From: a virus | Virus record (IMG/VR): IMGVR_UViG_3300021137_000001 | Location: 248,001 to 312,000 of that record | Length of the DNA: 64,000 nt | Direction: 5' to 3' (one strand) | In this document: piece by piece, positions 7,757 through 16,184 of the stretch | Numbering within the stretch: position 1 is the stretch's first letter | Layout of the letters: every line of letters begins with the position of its first letter | Notes under the pieces: generated by a model | Told to the model about the DNA's origin: nothing | The model's database searches: none | The model's input: the letters and a program-made list of their open reading frames with translations, nothing else | Made by a program: the position numbers and the translations under genes

Positions 7757-7995
7757 GAATAATTGCTCATCAGTTTGGACTCGGTGATGTCGAAGACCCA
7801 GAAGTATATGCAGCACAGCCAATATATGAATGGGAGCAAACTGAACAAGGTCGTTGGCTACATGAACATAGTTACAAACAGATGGAATGGAAGATTGCAA
7901 TCAATTATGATACTTATGGTTACAAAGTAATAATATCAGCTTGGTTAGCAGAGAAAGACTTAACATACTATACGTTAAAGTGGAGTAGTAAATGA
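7753..7995 (+). CDS. Conserved phage hypothetical protein, 80 aa
   Basis: Coupled on both sides by ATGA overlaps. The pattern (WEQTEQGRWL near residue 27, then an alternating strand region ending KW) recalls small uncharacterised proteins of T4-like phages. It has no metal motif or membrane segment. Its position directly before the SGNH-like gene is probably only operon packing. Confidence 0.6.
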   Translation: MRIIAHQFGLGDVEDPEVYAAQPIYEWEQTEQGRWLHEHSYKQMEWKIAINYDTYGYKVIISAWLAEKDLTYYTLKWSSK

Positions 7996-8990
7996 TAGCA
8001 AAAGATAAATTAACAGTATTTGTTGGAGACATCGATGATGAGTTAGCAACATCTGCTAAATTACACGATTCAGCAGCATACTTGGTAGATTTTGCTAATT
8101 ATAACAAACAGCATACCGGTACTTGTTATACTAGTATAGCCGACTTGCCGGGACTTGTGGAATTTTCTGCTATATTAAGACAAGCATCTACTATAATATA
8201 TGTGCAACCAGAAAAATGGAATAATAATGAAACTAACAAATATTCATCGAAATATTGGACTGAATATTATTTAAATGTTTTTTCGTTAGATAAAACTAAA
8301 GAAGTAATTAATTTTTCCGAATCTATTAAATATCAACCAACAAATTTATCGATTATGCTAAATCTATTAGATAGCAGAAAAGATGAGCTATCTCAAATAT
8401 TATGGGTAGCTGGATGTTCTGTCACATACGGAGTTGGTGTAACTACAGAACAACGATACGGAAATTTACTAGCAAAACAATTAAATTTGCCGCTACGTAC
8501 ATTGGGGCGAGAATCATCATCAATTTCATATGCAGCTGATCAAATATTGCGGTCCGATATTAAGCAAGGGGACACAGTAGTATGGGGAATAACCAATCAA
8601 CTAAGAATAACATATTATGATCCAGCTAATCTAGAGTTAACACATATTACTACTAGTAACTATATTAAAGATCGTGCGCTCGATAAAATAATTAAATTAG
8701 ATTTCTTAGATAATCCTACCTTAATTTATTCAGCCGTAATAGCCATATACCAGGTAATTAATTTCTGTCAGAAAATTGGAGCAAAATTACTACTTGCTGG
8801 ATTATTAGTTGAACCCAAGTTAGCAGCATATTTTATAAATTTACCGGAATATATACATTTGTATAATTTTTACGGAGTAACATCATCTACATTATTCTTA
8901 GACACTGGGTCAGATAATATACATCCTGGTCCATTAACTCATCAATGGTATGCTGATAAAATATTAAACAAATTAAAGGAATTAGAATGA
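7992..8990 (+). CDS. SGNH/GDSL hydrolase-like protein with unusual GCS active-site block
   Basis: 332 residues. An N-terminal domain of about 130 residues has no recognised family. The C-terminal part is SGNH-like: block I reads WVAGCSVTYGVG, with the candidate nucleophile S143, where most members have GDS. The catalytic His block is DNIHPG, with D308 and H311. SGNH enzymes remove or transfer acyl groups on sugars and lipids; the same fold occurs in several carbohydrate-modifying clusters. It overlaps the epimerase gene by 4 bp and is co-transcribed with epimerase and aminotransferase. Two further SGNH-like genes lie in the opposing operon. The gene looks A+T-richer than its flanks, as recently acquired genes often do. 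Confidence 0.7.
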   Translation: MIAKDKLTVFVGDIDDELATSAKLHDSAAYLVDFANYNKQHTGTCYTSIADLPGLVEFSAILRQASTIIYVQPEKWNNNETNKYSSKYWTEYYLNVFSLDKTKEVINFSESIKYQPTNLSIMLNLLDSRKDELSQILWVAGCSVTYGVGVTTEQRYGNLLAKQLNLPLRTLGRESSSISYAADQILRSDIKQGDTVVWGITNQLRITYYDPANLELTHITTSNYIKDRALDKIIKLDFLDNPTLIYSAVIAIYQVINFCQKIGAKLLLAGLLVEPKLAAYFINLPEYIHLYNFYGVTSSTLFLDTGSDNIHPGPLTHQWYADKILNKLKELE

Positions 8991-9970
8991 GAATATTAAT
9001 TACAGGTGGTGCAGGGTTTATTGGTCATAATGTAACTCGCATATTGGAAGAACAAGGACATACGTGCTTTGTTGTTGATAGCTTTACTAACTACGGATTC
9101 ATCCCACAACAAGAGATTAAATTTCTTAGTAAGGCGCGACTACAGCGTTTTAACTCGCAAGTTATAACTGCTGATATACGTGACACCACACGTATGTATA
9201 ATTTGTTTAAAGAATTACAACCAGATACTGTTATTCATCTTGCTAGTTTCCCTCGACAAAAAGTAGTAAGTGATGATCCGATTGCTGGGTCGGAAGTTAT
9301 GACTACTGGATTGATTAACTTACTGGAATGTTCAAAGCATAGTGGCGTTAAAAAGTTTGTGTACATTAGTAGCAGTATGGTCTACGGTGAATTTACTGAA
9401 GGATTGTTTGATGGCATTAACGAATATGTTGATTGCAAACCAATCGGACAGTATGGCATTATGAAGTATATGGGTGAGAAACTTGTAGCCGATTATACTC
9501 GTCGTGGTTGCTTTGCGCATACTATCATTCGCCCAAGTGCTGTATACGGACCTTGGGATGTCGAGGACAGAGTTGTTAGTAAGTTTATGCTTGCGGCAAT
9601 GCGTGATGAAGTATTAAAAGTTAAAGGTGCTAACGAAGTGCTAGACTTTACATACGTTGAAGATACTGCAATGGGCATTGCTCAAGCCGCTGTAAGTGAT
9701 AATGCAAACAATAAAATATACAATATCACACGTTCATCAGAAGCAGAATATACATTACTCGATGCCGCTAAACTTGCTATTAGTATTACAGGCAAAGGTA
9801 GCATCGATGTACAAGATAAAGACATTGCGTTTCCGTCGCGTGGTAGATTAAGTATTACAAGTGCAGTCATGGACTTTGGTTACAATCCTAAGGTCAATGT
9901 CGAGGATGGCTTTGCTCGTTATCATGAGTGGTTTAGTACAACTCCGTTTTGGATTAAAAAATTAAAATGA
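8987..9970 (+). CDS. NAD-dependent sugar epimerase/dehydratase (extended SDR)
   Basis: 327 residues. The NAD-binding Rossmann motif GGAGFIG is at residues 7-13, an Asp at the end of the second strand (VVDSF) would hold the NAD ribose, and the catalytic pair is Y156-x3-K160 with the SSS motif about 30 residues earlier. IRPSAVYGP is also typical. Enzymes of this family act on NDP-sugars (4-epimerases, 4,6-dehydratases); the exact substrate cannot be read from sequence. It overlaps the SGNH-like gene by 4 bp and the aminotransferase by 4 bp, the usual arrangement for making an amino-sugar nucleotide. Confidence 0.87.
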   Translation: MRILITGGAGFIGHNVTRILEEQGHTCFVVDSFTNYGFIPQQEIKFLSKARLQRFNSQVITADIRDTTRMYNLFKELQPDTVIHLASFPRQKVVSDDPIAGSEVMTTGLINLLECSKHSGVKKFVYISSSMVYGEFTEGLFDGINEYVDCKPIGQYGIMKYMGEKLVADYTRRGCFAHTIIRPSAVYGPWDVEDRVVSKFMLAAMRDEVLKVKGANEVLDFTYVEDTAMGIAQAAVSDNANNKIYNITRSSEAEYTLLDAAKLAISITGKGSIDVQDKDIAFPSRGRLSITSAVMDFGYNPKVNVEDGFARYHEWFSTTPFWIKKLK

Positions 9971-11058
9971 TTCCGTTCTTTGGCATAGATAGACAATACA
10001 AAAATCTTCGCGAGGAGATACTTGATATTACTAATATTGTATATACGAGCGGGCAAGTTCTCGACGGCACATATACTAAAACGTTTGAGCAGACTATTGC
10101 TAAAATGACAGAGCGTAAGTATGCCATCGCTGTTAATAGTTGCACACAGGCGCTTATCTTTGCATTAAGAGCTATTGATCACTATTCATTATTTCGTAAA
10201 AACAAAGTACTAATCCCAGCGCAAAGTTTTGCCGCTACAGTCAATGTTGTTATTGAGGCGGGCTTTGAGCCTGTGTTCTGCGACGTTGATGCTGTTACTG
10301 GATTAATTAATCTCGATTCAATTCCAGTTGAGCCCGATGATATTGCGGCGGTTATGTACGTTAACTTGTTTGGTAATATTATCGACTACGATAAGTTACA
10401 GACTTATGTTACATTCTTTAATCAACATAAGATACCTGTAATCGAAGATGCTGCGCAATCGTTCGGTGCTTACTATCGTGGCGTTCCGAGTGGCAAGTTA
10501 GGTGACATTAGTTGTTTAAGTTTTGACCCAACAAAAAATCTTCCCAACTATGGAAGTGGCGGTATGATATTGTTAGATGACCCAGAGATTGCAATGTTAT
10601 GCTACAACTGGAGAGATAACGGAAAGATATCCGAACATAGTCTGTCTGGTACTAACAGCAAGATGAGTGAAGTTGATTGTGCGCAGATGTTAATTAAGTT
10701 AAAGTACTTTGATGAGTGGCAACAACGTCGTAAGAACATTGCAGAATACTATACAGAAGAATTAGATGGTCCGATTAAGTTAATCCCAATCGATAGTAAA
10801 GTAGAACATGCTTGGCATAAGTTTGTTATACACTATCCAGAGCGATCACGTCTATTCTCAGACTTGCAATCAATGAATATTGAAACTAAGATACATTATG
10901 TTGCACCATTACATCTAATGTCGCTAATTGGTGGGTATGAGGTATTGACTGGTGCTGAAGAATTTAGTAAGACTTGTTTAAGTTTGCCAATCTATCCTGA
11001 GATGACTGACGCAGAAGTTGAAGCAGTTGTTGATGCTATTAAAGAGTGTACTTGGTAG
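9967..11058 (+). CDS. DegT/DnrJ/EryC1-family PLP aminotransferase
   Basis: 363 residues. The PLP lysine is K190 in the motif SFDPTKNLPNYGSGG, close to the family form. IPVIEDAAQSFGA is the expected cofactor-binding strand, and NSCTQAL near residue 58 is the phosphate-binding region. These enzymes transaminate NDP-keto-sugars, so with the upstream epimerase it could make a 3- or 4-amino sugar nucleotide. Its 3' end overlaps the convergent minus-strand gene by 20 bp, with no terminator visible at the junction. Confidence 0.87.
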   Translation: MIPFFGIDRQYKNLREEILDITNIVYTSGQVLDGTYTKTFEQTIAKMTERKYAIAVNSCTQALIFALRAIDHYSLFRKNKVLIPAQSFAATVNVVIEAGFEPVFCDVDAVTGLINLDSIPVEPDDIAAVMYVNLFGNIIDYDKLQTYVTFFNQHKIPVIEDAAQSFGAYYRGVPSGKLGDISCLSFDPTKNLPNYGSGGMILLDDPEIAMLCYNWRDNGKISEHSLSGTNSKMSEVDCAQMLIKLKYFDEWQQRRKNIAEYYTEELDGPIKLIPIDSKVEHAWHKFVIHYPERSRLFSDLQSMNIETKIHYVAPLHLMSLIGGYEVLTGAEEFSKTCLSLPIYPEMTDAEVEAVVDAIKECTW

Positions 11059-12367
11059 CGTAATACTGTTTTAGCCAATCCCATTCAAACGTAAGCATTA
11101 GTTTATCAGCATTACCATCAACTTCATCGTAAAATACAATTGCATCTTCTGCGCCTTTAATGCTCCATTCTGCATTTGCGCCCACTGCTTCATGTAACCA
11201 TTCATCGAGTCTGTAATCACTTTCGATATTACCAGTCTTACGCACATCATCACGTAGTTTAATACACTCTCTAAACGCAGTGCGCCATGTTAGTTCTGGT
11301 GTAGTGTTATAATGCGCTATAGCACTTACTACAGGTACTACAGCGTGTGCTTTGCTTAATGTAAAGTCAAGTCCACTGTCGTTTGTATCAAGTACTAATT
11401 GTTTGTTGTATGCAATCACACCCATGTGCCCATACTCTAATCCGTTTACTGGATTCTTACTGTGGAATATGTAATGCTTGGGCTCTTGTAAATAATCGGG
11501 TTGCCATTCCCAGTTAAAGTCAGGAACAACTTCTAACTTAGCAAACACCGCAAAGAACCACGGCGTTGTACTAAGTTCAGCAGCCGCTTTATATGCTTCG
11601 ACTCGCCCATTAACATTTTGTACACGTTTAATTCGAGTAAAGGTGCGAGCCGGATGAGTTTTGCCAAATATTGAAGTTACTAAGTGCCGATACCACTTTT
11701 CTGCGTCCGGTTCGCCGTTGCTGATATAGATAATATCAAGCAATTCTGGCTTCAAATAGTCTAATTTCTGCTTCGAAACGTGTGGATAATCGTAGATTTG
11801 AGTTACTAAATGCCCCATAATATCGCGGGGTGCTAACGATACGTTATTGCTTGCATTGAATGAGTAAAACACACGGTCTTTCCATAGTGGTGCGTCAAAT
11901 TTAGTACGTGCATTAACCCAAACGTATGGAGTATCGAAGTTATATGCTTTAAGTTCAGCAGTTATGTTCTCACTTGCACATTCTACCATGGCCCATGGTA
12001 GACGCATAACTCCATCTACATGCCAGTTAATATCCTTATACCATTCCAACATCTCAACATCTTTTTGTTTGTTAAATTCAGCAACGTTAACAAGAAATGT
12101 ATCACCAAACTCTTGTGTGCCGCTTGCCCAACAGTGTAGTTGATATGCTTCCCATGGTGCTGGCCGGTAATCAAAGTCAAAGTCATAGTAACTACAGCAA
12201 CTACTAATTACCCAAGCGTATTGTGTTCTACAACGTGTAATACAGCGTTTTAACGTGTCTAAATGATTGTTGTAGTAACGTACAACTTTTGCGTGAGGAT
12301 ATAGTGTACATAGGTTCTGCACGTTTTCATCGTGCCCGCCCATATCCATAATGAATACATCAAACAC
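11039..12367 (-). CDS. Glycosyltransferase-like protein with two degenerate GT-A-type repeats
   Basis: 442 residues from a GTG start. The two halves look like copies of one module: each opens with a short strand, then a YP/TH-AK/AR segment, then a stretch ending in an aromatic strand and a Trp-rich region. The second half aligns with the protein at 24498: AYKAAAELS with AHKAAAAIS, PVNGLEYGHMG with EINGLMYGNGG, and TPELTWRTAFRECIKL with TPYQAWRAGFREGVKM. The metal-binding DGD of that protein is replaced here by SCCS in one copy and FAKLE in the other, so catalysis is doubtful. It is the last gene of the long minus operon. Confidence 0.6.
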   Translation of the reverse strand: MFDVFIMDMGGHDENVQNLCTLYPHAKVVRYYNNHLDTLKRCITRCRTQYAWVISSCCSYYDFDFDYRPAPWEAYQLHCWASGTQEFGDTFLVNVAEFNKQKDVEMLEWYKDINWHVDGVMRLPWAMVECASENITAELKAYNFDTPYVWVNARTKFDAPLWKDRVFYSFNASNNVSLAPRDIMGHLVTQIYDYPHVSKQKLDYLKPELLDIIYISNGEPDAEKWYRHLVTSIFGKTHPARTFTRIKRVQNVNGRVEAYKAAAELSTTPWFFAVFAKLEVVPDFNWEWQPDYLQEPKHYIFHSKNPVNGLEYGHMGVIAYNKQLVLDTNDSGLDFTLSKAHAVVPVVSAIAHYNTTPELTWRTAFRECIKLRDDVRKTGNIESDYRLDEWLHEAVGANAEWSIKGAEDAIVFYDEVDGNADKLMLTFEWDWLKQYYATKYTL

Positions 12368-12860
12368 TAACTTTCTCTACTGTTAATCCGCACTCTACTA
12401 GAAACGCAAGCCCTATTGTATCGCGATATGATTCAGCATAGTACACTTCTGTAATGCCAGCTTGATAAATTGTTTTTGCACAAGTCAAGCAAGGGCAATG
12501 AGTAACAAAGATTGCGGCTCCTTTGCCGCCGCCATTTAGTTTTGCAAGTTTTGCCACTGCGTTCGACTCTGCGTGAAGCACAGTTGATTTTGTTTTCAAT
12601 CTGTATCTGAGTTGGTCTGCGGCAACAAATGGCCACTGTGACTCTATTTCATCTGAGTCAAGCCAACCACCAGCATCTTGTGCCATGTATTCCGGTTCTT
12701 CGCATACGTTATCCCATCCGCTGGGTTGACCGTTGTATCCAATAGAGATAATTGCATCATCTTTAACAATAATTGCGCCAACTTGTAAGCGTACAGCACT
12801 TGAACATTCAGCATAATTGTATGCTGTTTTCATGTGCGCCAATTTCATTTTATGTTTCAT
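12360..12860 (-). CDS. cd: dCMP deaminase
   Basis: Converts dCMP to dUMP, feeding thymidylate synthase. The zinc site is complete: H96-A-E98 and P-C124-x2-C127, where E98 is the proton shuttle. The N-terminal half carries an extra loop with Cys and Asp residues typical of phage T4-type dCMP deaminases, which bind a second zinc and are regulated by dCTP/dTTP. The length (166) is near the T4 enzyme. It overlaps the upstream P-loop gene by 11 bp and the downstream gene by 8 bp. Confidence 0.9.
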   Translation of the reverse strand: MKHKMKLAHMKTAYNYAECSSAVRLQVGAIIVKDDAIISIGYNGQPSGWDNVCEEPEYMAQDAGGWLDSDEIESQWPFVAADQLRYRLKTKSTVLHAESNAVAKLAKLNGGGKGAAIFVTHCPCLTCAKTIYQAGITEVYYAESYRDTIGLAFLVECGLTVEKVSV

Positions 12861-13263
12861 TTATATCCTTAGCAATCATATCTGCCCAACGTTCAGCATC
12901 TTGTTCTGTTACACGTATATCGTATGACTCTGGTGGTTCAAATAGTCGGTTTGTATCTTCAAATCGCCCTTCATTAATTGTGTCAACCCATATAACATAG
13001 TCGGCATCAAATATATCACGTATCTCTTGAGTAGGTGCAACAAAGTCGCATATACTATGTTGCCACCCATCGAACGCATCCATTGCTGCAAGTTGACTCA
13101 TTCTACTTGCTTGTCGCAGTCTACCTTCTATGCTAAAGTCCATATCGTTAAATTGTTTTCTTATCTCATCTGCATTGTGCCAAGTTGCATTTAATCTTTT
13201 TTGCAATGCTTCTGCTAGTGTTGTTTTACCTGCACCCGGCAAGCCCATTATTAGTATGTTCAT
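12850..13263 (-). CDS. P-loop kinase related to adenylylsulfate kinase
   Basis: 137 residues with the Walker A motif GLPGAGKTT (7-15). The next conserved segment, WHNADEIRKQF, corresponds to the DGDNIR region of APS kinases, followed by a helical stretch RLRQASRM like that of CysC. It is shorter than CysC (about 200 residues), and nothing else for sulfate activation is present, so the substrate may be a different small molecule or nucleotide. It is coupled to the carbamoyltransferase gene by a 4-bp overlap. Confidence 0.75.
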   Translation of the reverse strand: MNILIMGLPGAGKTTLAEALQKRLNATWHNADEIRKQFNDMDFSIEGRLRQASRMSQLAAMDAFDGWQHSICDFVAPTQEIRDIFDADYVIWVDTINEGRFEDTNRLFEPPESYDIRVTEQDAERWADMIAKDINET

Positions 13264-14756
13264 GATAACACTTTAACTCCGTATAGTTCTTCAAATCGAT
13301 CTGCATCAGCACGATCATTTACCATTGGTTCACCACGTACATTTAAACTTGTATTAAGCAACATCGGGCAACCTGTCCAAGTGTACCATAAGCATAATAG
13401 TTCACGTATGCCACTACCATCTCGCGGCACTGTCTGTACACGACTTGTACCATCAACATGTATTATAGCAGGAAATTCATTGGGACGCAAGCACTTTGCA
13501 GTTGTTTGCATATACGGGCTAGATTTAAATCCGTTAGGCATTTCAAAATACTCATCAGCAAACTCCTCCAGTATTATAGGAGCGAATGGGCGAAACTGTT
13601 GTCTACGTTTAATTAAGTTTACAGCATCTTTAATGTCAGTGCCACGTGGGTCAGCTAATAAACTTCTATTACCTAATGCTCTAGGACCAAACTCTGCACG
13701 TCCACTAGCAACACCAACAATCTTATTTGCCATTAACTCGGATACAACATCGGTGCAAGGATAAGGGCCAGGAATATCATGCCCAAGAAAAGCATTAGTC
13801 CAATTAAGTTTCCCACCATGCGCTAATGCTGCCGCTCCAAGGCTGCTACCAGCATCACCAGGATTAGGCATAATCCAAATGTTATCAAAGTATTCTCCTA
13901 AATCTCTATTAGCACTACAGTTAAGCGCAACACCGCCAGAGTATACTAAATTACTGTTAGGTGCGAGCATACTTGCTTTATACATTATATTATGTATTAG
14001 TTCTTCAGTAAGTGTTTGTGCTGCATTAGCAATCTCAAAGTCATTCCATTTAACTTTCATATCATTAGCGGGCAGCCCAATATGTAGATTGTGTTTTAAT
14101 GTTAGATTAAACTCATTGTTAACTAGCCAATGAGAAAGTTGATCGCTTAATCGGTGTGTTTTTTTCTTTGCCCAGCCAGCCATGCCCATTAATATGTATT
14201 CTTCATCCAGTGGACGTAAACCAACTTCTTTAGTAAATGCACTATACATCAAGCCGATACTATGCGGATATTTTTGTCCCCATACCTTATTATATTGTGC
14301 CCGACCGTTTTTGTAATATGCACTCCATATGCTTATTGTATCCCATTCACCAATTGCATCAATTACAACCACAGTTGCATCATCAAATGTACTTGTTTGA
14401 AAGCCTGCAGCCGCATGTGATAGATGATGATTGTATGTACTAATTGGGAGATGATATATCGGAGAGTTGGGTACCATCTTTTTAAGCATACCACGTACAG
14501 TCCACGGCGTTTTTAATTCACTGTATTGTCCAGCATAAAGCTGACGTGTCTTCTTAACCCACGGTCTTTCATAGTATGCAATTTGATCGGGCGAGCCGTA
14601 TGTTAATGCATCTGCTATTAGCGCACTGTTTAAGTTTGCGTCATGTTTAATCAGGCTATAGCGTTCAGCATGACCTGCAAAGACAATATCATCGCCTTTG
14701 ATTAATGTTACTGCTGCGTCATGAAACCCAGCACTAATTCCTAATATGTTGTGCAT
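13260..14756 (-). CDS. NodU/TobZ-type carbamoyltransferase
   Basis: Transfers a carbamoyl group from carbamoyl phosphate through carbamoyl-AMP to a hydroxyl group. 498 residues. The N-terminal ASKHA/Kae1-like domain starts GISAGFHDA (6-14); the metal-binding H110-x3-H114 lies in NHHLSH. The C-terminal domain has ASGRAEFGPRALGNRS and LADPR, near-invariant in the family. It is somewhat shorter than TobZ (about 570), but all motifs are present. Known acceptors are sugars, antibiotics and, in some phages, modified DNA bases; here the neighbours favour a sugar or another small molecule. No Shine-Dalgarno sequence precedes the ATG, where an HNH gene on the other strand has been inserted. Confidence 0.88.
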   Translation of the reverse strand: MHNILGISAGFHDAAVTLIKGDDIVFAGHAERYSLIKHDANLNSALIADALTYGSPDQIAYYERPWVKKTRQLYAGQYSELKTPWTVRGMLKKMVPNSPIYHLPISTYNHHLSHAAAGFQTSTFDDATVVVIDAIGEWDTISIWSAYYKNGRAQYNKVWGQKYPHSIGLMYSAFTKEVGLRPLDEEYILMGMAGWAKKKTHRLSDQLSHWLVNNEFNLTLKHNLHIGLPANDMKVKWNDFEIANAAQTLTEELIHNIMYKASMLAPNSNLVYSGGVALNCSANRDLGEYFDNIWIMPNPGDAGSSLGAAALAHGGKLNWTNAFLGHDIPGPYPCTDVVSELMANKIVGVASGRAEFGPRALGNRSLLADPRGTDIKDAVNLIKRRQQFRPFAPIILEEFADEYFEMPNGFKSSPYMQTTAKCLRPNEFPAIIHVDGTSRVQTVPRDGSGIRELLCLWYTWTGCPMLLNTSLNVRGEPMVNDRADADRFEELYGVKVLS

Positions 14757-14781
14757 TTTGATAAATAAATTTAAAGGTGAT
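14691..14781 (+). promoter_or_regulatory. Late promoter inside a possible RBS-hiding hairpin, HNH gene leader
   Basis: GATAAATA at 14760-14767 is a late promoter, predicted start near 14773. The ribosome site AAAGG (14773-14777) lies in the right arm (14771-14781) of a stem with 14691-14701: 11 bp including two G-U pairs, loop 69 nt. RNA from upstream would hide the site; late RNA lacks the left arm. The left arm also codes for the carbamoyltransferase on the other strand. Confidence 0.5.
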
Positions 14782-14785
14782 TAAC

Positions 14786-15568
14786 ATGATATTTATTGAA
14801 AACAAATATACTAAAATTTATTATAGCATAATTGATTCTGCAAAGTCAAGAACTTTATCGCAGGAAACATACACAGAAAAACATCACACAATTCCCAAAT
14901 CACTTGGGGGCGACAATTCAACAGAAAACTTAGCGTCCTTGACTGCAAGAGAGCATTTTATATGCCATTGGTTGCTAACTAAAATGACTTCGGGCACATC
15001 AAAGCGTTCAATGGTTTTTGCACTAAGAATGTTAAAGGCTATGTCCACTAAGCACCAAAGATATGAAAGTTGTGTTACTGCCAAAGTGTATGAATCTATT
15101 AGAAAAGAGCACTCTGTATACCTTAGTAATATGCTTAAAGGGAGAATTGTTAGCGACGAAACTAGACACAAAATGTCTATTGCGGCAAAGAAAAAGACGC
15201 AAAATTCTTTTAAAGGGCATTCTCACAGTGAAGAAACAAAGGCTGCAATTGGGGATGCTAATAGGGGCAAACAAAGAACTGCCGAACAAAAAGAAAAAAT
15301 GTCGGCAGCACTTAGAGACATGTCAGTGAATCGTAGAGAAAAATTATCAGTTTATAAAAAGAATCATCCATTAACTGAGGATTCACTGAACAAAATTCGT
15401 AAATTATATGTCGTTACATTTCCAAACTGTACTACTGAGCAGACTAATAATTTAGCAGAATTTTGTAAAAACCACAAACTAAGTTTACCAGCAATGCGTG
15501 ATCAGGTTGCTAAAGGTAAACAAGAACATCACAATGGATACTGTGTTAAATCCATCCCAAAGACCTAA
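14786..15568 (+). CDS. HNH homing-type endonuclease with NUMOD3 repeats
   Basis: 260 residues from the ATG at 14786; a GTG at 14777 in frame is part of the ribosome site. The HNH module is readable as EKHHTIPKSLGG (H33, H34), N48 and REHFICH (H57, H61). NUMOD3-like helical repeats follow (SDETRHKMSIAAKKK, SEETKAAIGDANRGKQR). It lies on the plus strand in the middle of the long minus operon, between the carbamoyltransferase and an SGNH gene, overlapping the latter by 23 bp at the 3' ends. It has its own late promoter. This is a mobile insertion and not a pathway gene. Confidence 0.85.
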   Translation: MIFIENKYTKIYYSIIDSAKSRTLSQETYTEKHHTIPKSLGGDNSTENLASLTAREHFICHWLLTKMTSGTSKRSMVFALRMLKAMSTKHQRYESCVTAKVYESIRKEHSVYLSNMLKGRIVSDETRHKMSIAAKKKTQNSFKGHSHSEETKAAIGDANRGKQRTAEQKEKMSAALRDMSVNRREKLSVYKKNHPLTEDSLNKIRKLYVVTFPNCTTEQTNNLAEFCKNHKLSLPAMRDQVAKGKQEHHNGYCVKSIPKT

Positions 15569-16184
15569 TATGTTCATAAATTTTATCCGCTACTATTGCA
15601 TGCCCTTCTTCTAAAAAATGACCGCCCGATCCCTGGGGTGTGCCGTATGTCCATTCAGCCATAGTTCCGATTGGCCACCCTATAAAGTTCGCTGAATCAA
15701 TTTGGTCTCGAATCGGTGCAAACTCGTCCGACCAACGCAGCATAATATTGTTGCCATATGCATCGAGCATAAGCAATTTCTTGCCTTGTTGTCGCACATA
15801 AGATTGTAATAAAATTATATTTGTCAGATATTGCTTATACAAATATTTGTCATTGTAATGTATTGTAATGTATTTTAATAATTCTGTTCGGTATGCAAGG
15901 TCTTTAGTAAATGTTAGTCCACGATATCCGGGCCATGTATCAAATATTCCATGCTCATCAGCAAATTCAATACGTGCAAAATGACTCCATGCAACAATTA
16001 TTAAATCATAATCTGCTGCCTGTTCAACTATTGTCCGTACCATACTAGTATTTCCCACACCGGGTTTCCCTAAATTAGTTAACTCACATGATAATTTAGT
16101 TTGTAATACATACGGCCATGCTTGCTTAACATCCGTTAGTTCGTCACCATATGTAAAGCTATCACCAACTGTTAATACTCTCAC
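15546..16184 (-). CDS. SGNH/GDSL hydrolase-like protein
   Basis: 212 residues with a GTG start. Block I is GDSFTYGDEL (7-16), with the candidate nucleophile S9, and a later GVGNTS looks like block III. Near the C-terminus SGGHFLEEGHAIVADKI offers H189 and H195; the usual DxxH spacing is not exact. The start overlaps the stop of a 33-residue gene (GTGA), and the next upstream gene is another SGNH-like protein. It probably acts on acyl groups of a glycan or lipid; this is inference from fold and neighbours only. Confidence 0.75.
   Translation of the reverse strand: MRVLTVGDSFTYGDELTDVKQAWPYVLQTKLSCELTNLGKPGVGNTSMVRTIVEQAADYDLIIVAWSHFARIEFADEHGIFDTWPGYRGLTFTKDLAYRTELLKYITIHYNDKYLYKQYLTNIILLQSYVRQQGKKLLMLDAYGNNIMLRWSDEFAPIRDQIDSANFIGWPIGTMAEWTYGTPQGSGGHFLEEGHAIVADKIYEHIRSLGWI

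Noticed and set aside
11039-11058. Terminator at the convergent junction of the aminotransferase and the minus operon
   Set aside because: The two coding regions overlap by 20 bp and I could find no hairpin with a T tract on either strand.
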